Of a stretch of DNA of 42,737 bases, positions 31,713-39,383 are shown in pieces. Origin of the DNA: an uncultured Lachnospiraceae bacterium (GTDB taxonomy: Bacteria; Bacillota; Clostridia; Lachnospirales; Lachnospiraceae); the NCBI GenBank assembly GCA_910577115.1, contig CAJTMC010000034.1, positions 1 to 42,737 of the forward strand, written 5' to 3'. How positions within the stretch are numbered: position 1 is the stretch's first letter; every line of letters starts with the position of its first letter. The notes beneath the pieces were generated by a model. That model was not told the origin of the DNA. It saw nothing but the letters and a program-made list of their open reading frames with translations, and ran no database searches. Both the position numbers and the translations under genes were made by a program.

Positions 31713-32899
31713 TATTTTGTCACCTCCATCATTTCGATAAACCGGTCAAACAGGTATCCGGAATCCTGCGGTCCACAACATGCCTCCGGATGAAACTGCA
31801 CGGTAAAAATATTTTTTCCGGTATAATTTAACCCTTCGTTTGTACCGTCGTTGACATTGAGAAATGCAGGCGTTGCAATCGTGGGATCAAGCTTGTCCAT
31901 ATCTACCACATAACCATGATTTTGAGAGGATATGTATACCCTTCCGGTTGTTAAATCTTTCACAGGATGGTTTCCGCCTCTGTGTCCGTACTTCATTTTA
32001 TAGGTATCCGCACCGGTTGCAAGCGCCATTAACTGATGTCCGAGACAAATCGCAAAAATCGGAATATCCGTATCATACAGCTTTTTCACTTCTGCAATGA
32101 TTGTTGTACATTCTTTGGGATCCCCCGGCCCGTTCGAGAGCATGATGCCGTCTGGATTGGACGCAATAATTTCCGACGCCGGTGTCGTTGCCGGATAAAC
32201 CGTTACATCGCAGCCTCTGATTTTTAAAGCATATGCAATATTGCCCTTCGTTCCGAAATCAAGGAGCGCAACGCGTTTTCCTGCACCGTTGAGTTTTCTG
32301 ACAAGCGAGGGCTTTTGCTCCCGTTTTCCTGCCGCATAGTCGGCCGCCGAAAACTTCGCGCTGCCGGAGAGTGCACCGTTTTCAGACAAAGATTTCGAGC
32401 CCTTCAGCTCATACTTTTTACGGCAGGTAACCTTTTCAACGACCTTTCCGGTAATATATTCTTTTAATTTCGGGAGAACCGCATTGATATCATACGCTTC
32501 ATTTGTCGTAATCATGCCGTTCATGGTCCCTTTTTCGCGCAAAATTTTCGTGAGCGCTCTGGTATCAATGCCTGCAATCCCCGGTATATTATTTTCTTCT
32601 AAAAACTGTTGAATGGAAAAATCTGCTCTGAAATTGCTGAAATTTCTAGATAGTTCTCTGACAATAAATCCGTCCGGCCAAGGTTTTAAGGATTCCATAT
32701 CGTCCTTGCAAATCCCGTAATTTCCGATTAAAGGGTATGTCATACAGACTGCCTGACCTGCATAAGACGGGTCTGTCAGTACTTCTAAATACCCCGCCAT
32801 TGAGGTGTTAAATACGATTTCACTGATAACTTCCCTGTCCGCACCGATATGAGTTCCCTCAAACACTGTGCCGTCTTCTAATATTAAAAACGCCTTCAT
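31712..32899 (-). CDS. carA: carbamoyl-phosphate synthase, small subunit
   Basis: A 395-residue CarA, the glutamine amidotransferase subunit. The class I triad is Cys285 (FAICLGHQL), His370 and Glu372 (QFHPEACCGP). It is about 30 residues longer than usual because of a Ser/Ala/Lys-rich insertion at about 167-198, between the N-terminal domain and the amidotransferase domain. The ATG at 32899 follows AGGAAG by six bases; the frame runs 46 codons further into the MATE gene without a start signal. It has its own promoter at the end of the MATE gene and overlaps carB. Confidence 0.95.
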   Translation of the reverse strand: MKAFLILEDGTVFEGTHIGADREVISEIVFNTSMAGYLEVLTDPSYAGQAVCMTYPLIGNYGICKDDMESLKPWPDGFIVRELSRNFSNFRADFSIQQFLEENNIPGIAGIDTRALTKILREKGTMNGMITTNEAYDINAVLPKLKEYITGKVVEKVTCRKKYELKGSKSLSENGALSGSAKFSAADYAAGKREQKPSLVRKLNGAGKRVALLDFGTKGNIAYALKIRGCDVTVYPATTPASEIIASNPDGIMLSNGPGDPKECTTIIAEVKKLYDTDIPIFAICLGHQLMALATGADTYKMKYGHRGGNHPVKDLTTGRVYISSQNHGYVVDMDKLDPTIATPAFLNVNDGTNEGLNYTGKNIFTVQFHPEACCGPQDSGYLFDRFIEMMEVTK

Positions 32900-32927
32900 T
32901 TCGCACTTCCTTTCGCATAATCGACTA

Positions 32928-32956
32928 ATTATATCACAAGTGCTTTTGGCATTCAA
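32928..32956 (-). promoter_or_regulatory. sigma-A promoter of carAB
   Basis: TTGAAT (32951-32956), 17 bases and TATAAT (32928-32933) on the minus strand, about 30 bases before carA. It lies right after the MATE stop. No PyrR-type attenuator fits in the short leader. Confidence 0.7.
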
Positions 32957-32961
32957 GGGAT

Positions 32962-34314
32962 TTATCCAATAAGTTTTTTGATCTTTTTTACTACAAAGAA
33001 GTAACTGCAGATTAAAATGACATCTGCCCCCGCCCATGCCATAATTTCCGCATAAAAGATACCGTTTTCGCCAATCAGCATCGGAAGCAGAACGGCGGTT
33101 ACCGCTCTCATAAGAAATTCCGCAATGCCGGAAACCATCGGAAGCACCGTATTGCCCATTCCCTGAATGGTAGAACGTATCACATGCAGGATATAAAGCA
33201 CCGGCAGGAAAATACTCATAATGGCAAGGTAGTAATATGCAATCTGCAGAGTTTGTTCAAACTGCTGCGGCGTTCCCGAGATAAAGCAGCTTAAAATTGC
33301 CCTGCCGCCCAGCAACATAACAGCGGCAATCACTGCCGAAGTCACCAATGAAATCAAAACGGCAGCACGCGTTCCTCTGCGGATACGGTCAACTTTACCG
33401 GCGCCTAAATTCTGTCCAGCGTATGTGACCATAGAATATCCGTAAGAGGTGGCAGCAACCTCCAGCACCCCGTAGAGCTTGTTTGTAGCCGTAAAACCTG
33501 CGATAAAAATGACGCCAAAACCGTTGACTACAAACTGTACTATCATTCCGCCCACAGAGATAACTGCATTCTGAAATGCCATTGGAAAGCCCAACATCAG
33601 CAACTTCACCGGACGATGCCCCTGCAGGACAAAATCGGAAGGGGAAATCGCAAGTATTTCTATTTTGCGGATATGGTACAAACAAAACAGGCTGGAAAAC
33701 AACTGTGCAATTAAAGTAGCTGCAGCTGCTCCGCCAATCCCCCAGCCGAATACCAGTACGAATAAAAGATCCAGTGTAATATTGACAACTGCCGCAACAA
33801 TCATGGCAAGCAAAGGAGTCCTGCCGTCTCCAAGCGAACGCAGAACTGTTGCAAACAAATTATAAGACATTACGATCGGAATGCCCAAATACATAATGCG
33901 CAGATATAGCAGCGCATTGCCGATGATTTCCGGCGGCGTCTGTAAAAGCACAAGTACCGGACGCGCAATCCACTGTCCTGTACATAAGAGCACTATGGAG
34001 GACAAAAACGACAGCATAATGGAGCTGCCAACGGTCTTGCGAAGTTCTTCAAATTTACTGGCGCCAAATTCCTGCGCCATGAGAATGCCAAATCCCTGTG
34101 TAATTCCCTGAATAATGCCGAGCATCATCCAGTTGAGCCAGTCTGCCGAACCGAGCGCGGCAAGCGCGGTTACGCCGAGCGCTTTTCCCACTACCATTGT
34201 ATCCACAACCGTATAAAGCTGCTGGAAAACATTGCCAAGCATTAACGGCAGTGCGAATGTGAGGATTAACACAGCCGGTTTTCCGTCTGTCATATTCTTA
34301 ATACGTGATGCCAT
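32962..34314 (-). CDS. MATE-family multidrug efflux transporter
   Basis: A 450-residue MATE transporter with about 12 hydrophobic segments in two homologous halves. Family marks are PLMLGNVFQQLYTVVDTMVVGKALG near the N-terminus and GFPMAFQNAVISVGGMIVQFVVNGFG at the start of the second half, with VTYAGQNLGAGK after it. These exchange Na+ or H+ for cationic drugs; substrate here unknown. The gene lies upstream of carA but that has its own promoter. Confidence 0.9.
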   Translation of the reverse strand: MASRIKNMTDGKPAVLILTFALPLMLGNVFQQLYTVVDTMVVGKALGVTALAALGSADWLNWMMLGIIQGITQGFGILMAQEFGASKFEELRKTVGSSIMLSFLSSIVLLCTGQWIARPVLVLLQTPPEIIGNALLYLRIMYLGIPIVMSYNLFATVLRSLGDGRTPLLAMIVAAVVNITLDLLFVLVFGWGIGGAAAATLIAQLFSSLFCLYHIRKIEILAISPSDFVLQGHRPVKLLMLGFPMAFQNAVISVGGMIVQFVVNGFGVIFIAGFTATNKLYGVLEVAATSYGYSMVTYAGQNLGAGKVDRIRRGTRAAVLISLVTSAVIAAVMLLGGRAILSCFISGTPQQFEQTLQIAYYYLAIMSIFLPVLYILHVIRSTIQGMGNTVLPMVSGIAEFLMRAVTAVLLPMLIGENGIFYAEIMAWAGADVILICSYFFVVKKIKKLIG

Positions 34315-34344
34315 ATTGAAACCTCATTTGTAGAAATTTTCGCG

Positions 34345-34572
34345 CTACATCATTGTGCGCAGCTGCGCGAACAATTCCAAATCGCTTTGCGTAACCTTCA
34401 TATTTGTGTTGTATTCTTTTCCCGCGGGACTTGTAACCTTTACCTCAATAATCGTGCCATCCATCATCGCCTCGCGGCCGACTGCCTGCATAAACGGCAT
34501 AAACTTTGGATGATTGGTATTGAATTTGTCCCATGCACCCTTAAACTTCATCATACTTCCAAAATCAAACAT
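34345..34572 (-). CDS. small protein of unknown function (75 aa)
   Basis: A soluble 75-residue protein beginning MFDFGSMMKFKGAWDKF and ending SDLELFAQLRTMM. It shows a short helical N-terminal half (WDKFNTNHPKFMPFMQAV) and a strand-rich centre (GTIIEVKVTSPAGKEYNTNMKV). GGAGG lies seven bases before the ATG at 34572, which was chosen over the longer frame. It is 30 bases upstream of the MATE gene. I do not recognise the family. Confidence 0.65.
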   Translation of the reverse strand: MFDFGSMMKFKGAWDKFNTNHPKFMPFMQAVGREAMMDGTIIEVKVTSPAGKEYNTNMKVTQSDLELFAQLRTMM

Positions 34573-34615
34573 TTCTTTTCCTCCATTGCTATTTTTCATA
34601 ATTTCAAGTGTAGAA

Positions 34616-34641
34616 AAAGTACCGCCAACCGACGGTACTTT
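34616..34641 (-). terminator. terminator between the two small unknown genes
   Basis: AAAGTACCG (34616-34624) pairs with CGGTACTTT (34633-34641); T-rich DNA follows on both sides. It separates the 94-aa gene from the 75-aa gene. Confidence 0.75.
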
Positions 34642-34649
34642 ACTTTTTC

Positions 34650-34934
34650 TTATGTCAGATATGTAATACTTTCTTCCGAAAGCTCTTTTTCAGATAAGGC
34701 TGCACGCGCCTCATCCTCCTGATATCTGTTGATTCGAAACAAGTATTTGATTTTTGTTTCAAAGCGTCCCTTTTCGTATTTCTTGATTTTGTCCATTTTT
34801 ATCAGATAAGATATTCTGTGCTTTAAAAATGCTTTCTCTATTGTACTTTTTACGGCCGTATCATATGTCGCAACAAAAGCAATCTCCCGCTCCCGCACCT
34901 TTACCGGCGTACCTGCCACACCCATATTCAACAT
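34650..34934 (-). CDS. small basic protein of unknown function (94 aa)
   Basis: A 94-residue protein starting MLNMGVAGTPVKVREREIAFV, with a lysine-rich middle (KMDKIKKYEKGRFETKIKYLFRIN) and an acidic end (SEKELSEESITYLT). GGGGAG precedes the ATG at 34934 by ten bases; a promoter (TGTACA, 17 bases, TATAAT at 34997-35002) lies upstream. Family not recognised. Confidence 0.55.
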   Translation of the reverse strand: MLNMGVAGTPVKVREREIAFVATYDTAVKSTIEKAFLKHRISYLIKMDKIKKYEKGRFETKIKYLFRINRYQEDEARAALSEKELSEESITYLT

Positions 34935-35042
34935 AACTATCCGACTCCCCCCATATTTGCGTGCAAATTCTGTTTCTGCACAAAGCAACTATAATTATTA
35001 TAGTATTAATTGCCGCAAATGTACAGTTGACATATTCACTAA

Positions 35043-35258
35043 TTATTTTATGTAAATTTGTGAAATATTTGTAGTAATATAAACAATAGATGTTTTTTGG
35101 TGCTTACGGCTATGCACGATATGGACGTTATAGTAAATGAAAGTTGCGATGATCAGCGCGTCCTTTTCCAGAGGATTATAAGGAATACCGTTGTCTTCAA
35201 ACACATCCAAACATATGTTTCCATTGTGTAATATTCTATTTTGACTTCCGTCGCTTTA
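35043..35258 (-). pseudogene. coding relic without a start
   Basis: The minus strand is open for about 70 codons, and the central part (CLDVFEDNGIPYNPLEKDALIIATFIYYN) has the composition of a real protein. It begins after a stop and has no ATG or ribosome site. I do not recognise the family. Confidence 0.35.
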
Positions 35259-35358
35259 CTGTAACGGCAAATATTGGAGTAAAGGTTTCTTATCAAATAA
35301 TATTTTTTCTGAGCAGTACAGCTTTAATTCATTTTACTGCTTTTTTACTGTCCGTACG

Positions 35359-35411
35359 AGGTGCTATTGTTCCTGTTTTTTGGTTTTTTCAGGAGCTATT
35401 GTTCCTGTTTT
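35359..35411. repeat. two 21-bp direct repeats after the large secreted-protein gene
   Basis: AGGTGCTATTGTTCCTGTTTT (35359-35379) recurs with one change at 35391-35411 (AGGAGC...). The second copy can fold (CAGGAGC/GTTCCTG). Confidence 0.55.
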
Positions 35412-35414
35412 GCT

Positions 35415-38400
35415 TTACTCGGCTATCATCACGACAAAATCGGTCAAACGCCTTGTATAGAAACCGATATTTCCGCCTTGTGCTACTATGGTTTCTGTAT
35501 ACGGTGTAAAAATACCTGCTGTGTCGTCAAAGATGTAGATGTATGCCGGGTGGTTTGCATATTCTGCTCCTGCGGTCAGATTGATGCCTAAATCATAGCT
35601 TAAGTCCGTTTTTTCTGCTACGGACAGCCATATTGTTTTGAAGCCTTGCGCGAAGCCTTCCAGCTCTGTTTCTTTTGTGCTTAAGTTTAGGTCTTTTCCG
35701 GCTGAGAGAAAGGCGTTCATGTTTAGGCTGTATCCGATACCGTTATCGAGGTATGCAAGGATTGTCGCGTTGTTTCCGTAGACTTTGTTGAAGAAGGAAA
35801 GCCGCAGGATTGCATCGTCGGAAGGCAGGAATACACTGTAATACATGGTGTCGTCTATGGCTGTTTCCGTTACACCGGATGGGGTTACGGTAACGTTGGT
35901 TTTAGTGCCTGACGGCTGGGCGCTTGGTGCAGATGCGCTGCTGCCTGAGGACGAGCTGTCGCCGCCTGATGATGATCCGCCGCCTGACGAACTGCTGCCT
36001 ACTTTTCCGATATTAAAGTTTTGTGCGGCTGTCATTAAGCTTTTTCCTGCCTTTGTATCATCACTGTCGCTATTATTATCTGTCTTATCCGTACGGAATT
36101 CTACTCCAAGTGTATGCTTACCTTTTCCAGCCTTATCAAGTGTTTCCGCCTTAATTGTGATTCTGGTACTTCCTGATTCTGAAGTGAAATCTTTGCCCGG
36201 CTCTAATCTGTGGCCGTCAAGGAATACGTTTTGCGTTGCTGCGGTAAATTCCGTATAAACACCTTCTGATACAAACAATTGATCTACAATTCCGCTTTCC
36301 GGTAAATTCGGAATCCTTGTTGTCACAGTATATCCAGTATCTGTAGCATTATTAACGCTTGCATCGTCATTGTTTTTTACTGTAAACGTATATTGCTTAT
36401 AACGATCAGAAAGCCCCGGTAAGCTGTTTTCCATGCGCACTGTAAACTTATAGGTGCCTGCATAGCGGGGCACACCGTATAATTCGCCGTTCTCTCTTAA
36501 AATCATACCGCTTGGTATGCTGCCCTGATACCGCGTATATTTTACTATGTTCCTCTTGTATTTATTATTATTCCTTATGATGCTTCCATATGGAACAAAT
36601 TTAACTGCCTGCGGAATATCGGTTGTTGTAATTTCCGGATCCCCGTATTCTCCTGTGAGATTCAACACAACGACCTCTTTGCCATCCGATTTTATAGTTA
36701 ATGTTCCTGTTATCTTTTTTCCTGCGCTGTTACTATCCTTAAGTTTCAGACGAATTCTCGCCAAATTGATAAGTTCGCCATATGGCTTCTCTTTTTGTAA
36801 AACAGCAGTACTATTTAAATCATATTCGCCTTTCAGTGTCCAGTATTCATCAAGAATTAACGTATCAGAATGAAGTTCCGCCGACAGTTTTGATACCGAC
36901 CCTTTACCGATATTAGCGATTAAAATGTCATGTTGATATTTATGATAACCATCGAAAATCAATTCTCTCTTTGAATGGACAACTCCGTTCTGTTCCGTTG
37001 TTCCGGATGAACTGTCTGCAAAGCTGTTAATATAAAGTTTTCCGGCGTCACCTTCTATCTTTTTTACCTGAACCCAATAATTTTCCTGTCTGCTGCCATC
37101 TGTAGATGCCGCCGTATACTGAATGGCTCCTGTTGAAAAATTATGTTCGCTGGTTCCGGAGGTCTGCACCGCATTATCTACATATATGTTCATGCCATCC
37201 TTTGCCGTAAATTCCGGTTTCAGCTTTGAAATATCAACGTTCTCGTTTACCAAAAATGTTACATAATTAAATTCACCATAGGAATCCAAACCGTAGGGAA
37301 TTTTATAAACGTTACTGCTGTCAACACCGCTAAAGCCTGTAAAGTCCACAGCCGTATCAGGATCGCCCTCCGGTACGGATTTGTCCGTAAGCCAGCTATT
37401 ATCATAGCTTGTACCTGTAGATTTTGCCACCTTTCCGGTTACAGTCTTTACGGTAAAATAAAACTTTTCCTGATTTTCATTATCATCAGCGCCCACAAAT
37501 GCCGTAAACGCGATACCTTTGCTATAATCTGCCTCATATCCCGTACTGCCTGTACTTCCAAACAGCGTATTTCCAATATCCTGCGCATTTGCCGCCTGTG
37601 CCTGTGCAATCGTATCATATTTCCCTACATAAGCTTTCACACCCGACACACCATAAACATTCTCGGTCATTGTCAATTTATAAGATCCATTTGCCGGATA
37701 ATCCTTATATAATGTCAGTGTATAATTACTGCTTCCGTCAGAATTGCTTTTTACATTGCTGCTATATACTACCCAGTTATTATCCTTGTCATACAAATAA
37801 TTCCAACTAATGGAATTACTGTCTCTGCCTATATAGATCTCCATAGGCAGACAGCCTGTTACCTTGCCGGATGCGTCGTATGAAACAATCGTAATTGCAA
37901 TATCCCTGCTTGGCGCAATAGAATAGCCCGCATCTCTTTTTGTCATATCGGCATTCCAAATTGCATCTGTGATTTCCTTTGCATTTGATAAACCACTCGC
38001 TGTTTCATATTTCCCCTCAAATACCTTTAAAGCCGAAAATCCTGTTTCTTTAAAAGTTTCCGGATTGATCTGTAAAGACAGATAAGCATCATCATTTTGT
38101 CCCAGTTTTCTGCCTGATACCCACAAATTATTCTGTCGGTTATCCCAATCATAATCAGAATAGTTTTCGCTGTTTGTTGGAATCCTTGTTCTTTCCCCTG
38201 ACTTTTCCTGCTTATAAACTGTAGGAACAAGCCACTCCCTCGATGCAGTTATTTGTGTATCTACTATATAACGTATATTTGTACCTGCTAACTGGTCTGC
38301 AGTTCCCACAATCATCTGCCAATCTGTTTCATCACCGTATACTGTACAATAGCTTAAATTGAGCCCGTTATCCTTTGAACTGATAACAAACTCATCCCCA

Positions 38401-39275
38401 TCATGCTCATATGTGCACATTACCTTGCTTGTATCTGCAATTTGATTATCACCTGTAAAAATCTTATCAAATTGTACCATAGTAAGCTCTACAGGTGTAA
38501 ATTCTCTCAAATCTACTCTAAGATATTTTTCTTCCAACGGCAGCAATGAATATGCATCTGCAATCCCATTGTCCCGAAATGTTTTCTCTTCCGGATAAAC
38601 CACAACTGTCTTTCCCGCCACATTTAGGCTCAGCTGCGTAACCGCAGTATTGTCAAAATCAGCGTCTACATAAAAGTCATGTCCATCAACCGTAACTTTG
38701 TCGTCCGGCGTCATAAACCACTCGTTCTTTGTTTTTCCGTCATATGTAAATTGGACTTCATATGGAAAAAACGGATTTATTTCCGGAATATCAATTGTAT
38801 AGCTTCCGTTTTCCCCAAAAGAGCTGTCAGAAAGCGCACACACACCGTTTCCTGTGTTAAAGGTAATTGTATCTGCGCTTGTTTTAACTGCTTCCTCTGT
38901 TGTTTCTGTCTCCGTTACTGCTTCTGTCGTTATTTCACTTGCTTCTGTCTCCACTGTTTCTGCTGTTGTCGGTTCCGTCACCGTCTGTGTTTCAGCGGTT
39001 TGTGTTTCATCAGCCGCCTCTGTCTTTTCCGATTCGGCTTCCGCTGTTTCGGCTTCCGTTTCCACTGCCTCTGTTGTCGTAGCCTTTGTCGGCACAGATT
39101 CCTCTGTTGTCGTTGGTTGCGCTGCTGCAATTGTTTCGTTGGTTTCTTCTGTAGTTTCACTGCCCGTTTCCCTGACATTCTCTACATCAGAAACCTCCGC
39201 CGCTGCTGCCGGCAAATTCGGCATAATGAGCGCTGCTGCCAAAAGCGCCGCTATGCCTTTTTTGATTGATTTCAT
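35415..39275 (-). CDS. large secreted Thr/Glu-rich surface protein
   Basis: A 1286-residue exported protein. Its signal peptide (about 1-26; KKGIAALLAAALIMPNLPAAAA) is followed by about 110 residues made almost only of Thr, Glu, Ala and Val, which look like a wall-spanning stalk. Several beta-sandwich regions follow. One (about 925-960; GSIPSGMILRENGELYGVPRYAGTYKFTV) has the pattern of putative Ig (He_PIG) repeats. A Gly/Ser-rich linker (GGSSSGGDSSSSGSSA) precedes a C-terminal beta domain of about 150 residues. No LPxTG sorting motif, SLH or choline-binding repeats are seen, so the means of attachment is unknown. GGGAGG precedes the ATG. It lies 108 bases after the kinase gene, possibly in one operon. 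Confidence 0.85.
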   Translation of the reverse strand: MKSIKKGIAALLAAALIMPNLPAAAAEVSDVENVRETGSETTEETNETIAAAQPTTTEESVPTKATTTEAVETEAETAEAESEKTEAADETQTAETQTVTEPTTAETVETEASEITTEAVTETETTEEAVKTSADTITFNTGNGVCALSDSSFGENGSYTIDIPEINPFFPYEVQFTYDGKTKNEWFMTPDDKVTVDGHDFYVDADFDNTAVTQLSLNVAGKTVVVYPEEKTFRDNGIADAYSLLPLEEKYLRVDLREFTPVELTMVQFDKIFTGDNQIADTSKVMCTYEHDGDEFVISSKDNGLNLSYCTVYGDETDWQMIVGTADQLAGTNIRYIVDTQITASREWLVPTVYKQEKSGERTRIPTNSENYSDYDWDNRQNNLWVSGRKLGQNDDAYLSLQINPETFKETGFSALKVFEGKYETASGLSNAKEITDAIWNADMTKRDAGYSIAPSRDIAITIVSYDASGKVTGCLPMEIYIGRDSNSISWNYLYDKDNNWVVYSSNVKSNSDGSSNYTLTLYKDYPANGSYKLTMTENVYGVSGVKAYVGKYDTIAQAQAANAQDIGNTLFGSTGSTGYEADYSKGIAFTAFVGADDNENQEKFYFTVKTVTGKVAKSTGTSYDNSWLTDKSVPEGDPDTAVDFTGFSGVDSSNVYKIPYGLDSYGEFNYVTFLVNENVDISKLKPEFTAKDGMNIYVDNAVQTSGTSEHNFSTGAIQYTAASTDGSRQENYWVQVKKIEGDAGKLYINSFADSSSGTTEQNGVVHSKRELIFDGYHKYQHDILIANIGKGSVSKLSAELHSDTLILDEYWTLKGEYDLNSTAVLQKEKPYGELINLARIRLKLKDSNSAGKKITGTLTIKSDGKEVVVLNLTGEYGDPEITTTDIPQAVKFVPYGSIIRNNNKYKRNIVKYTRYQGSIPSGMILRENGELYGVPRYAGTYKFTVRMENSLPGLSDRYKQYTFTVKNNDDASVNNATDTGYTVTTRIPNLPESGIVDQLFVSEGVYTEFTAATQNVFLDGHRLEPGKDFTSESGSTRITIKAETLDKAGKGKHTLGVEFRTDKTDNNSDSDDTKAGKSLMTAAQNFNIGKVGSSSSGGGSSSGGDSSSSGSSASAPSAQPSGTKTNVTVTPSGVTETAIDDTMYYSVFLPSDDAILRLSFFNKVYGNNATILAYLDNGIGYSLNMNAFLSAGKDLNLSTKETELEGFAQGFKTIWLSVAEKTDLSYDLGINLTAGAEYANHPAYIYIFDDTAGIFTPYTETIVAQGGNIGFYTRRLTDFVVMIAE

Positions 39276-39321
39276 AATATTGAAATCCTCCCTTCTTTTG
39301 TTTTTGATTTATATATCACTC

Positions 39322-39346
39322 CGAAAGCTTTGAGATTTCGGAGGAA
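39322..39346 (-). other. hairpin in the leader of the surface-protein gene
   Basis: CTCCGAAA and TTTCGGAG pair over eight bases around nine. No T-run follows on the minus strand, so it may regulate the downstream gene or protect the mRNA rather than terminate. Confidence 0.45.
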
Positions 39347-39383
39347 ATATCATGGTATTAAGAATCTCCCTACTGTTTTTGTG

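Larger units (their letters stand above)
34935..35414. other. 480-base region without an intact gene
   Basis: It contains the promoter of the 94-aa gene (34997-35025), a 72-codon coding relic (35043-35258), and tandem 21-bp repeats next to the stop of the large secreted protein (35359-35411). No RNA gene is recognised. Confidence 0.5.

Noticed and set aside
32900..32961. PyrR-binding attenuator before carA
   Set aside because: The leader is too short and has no antiterminator/terminator pair.
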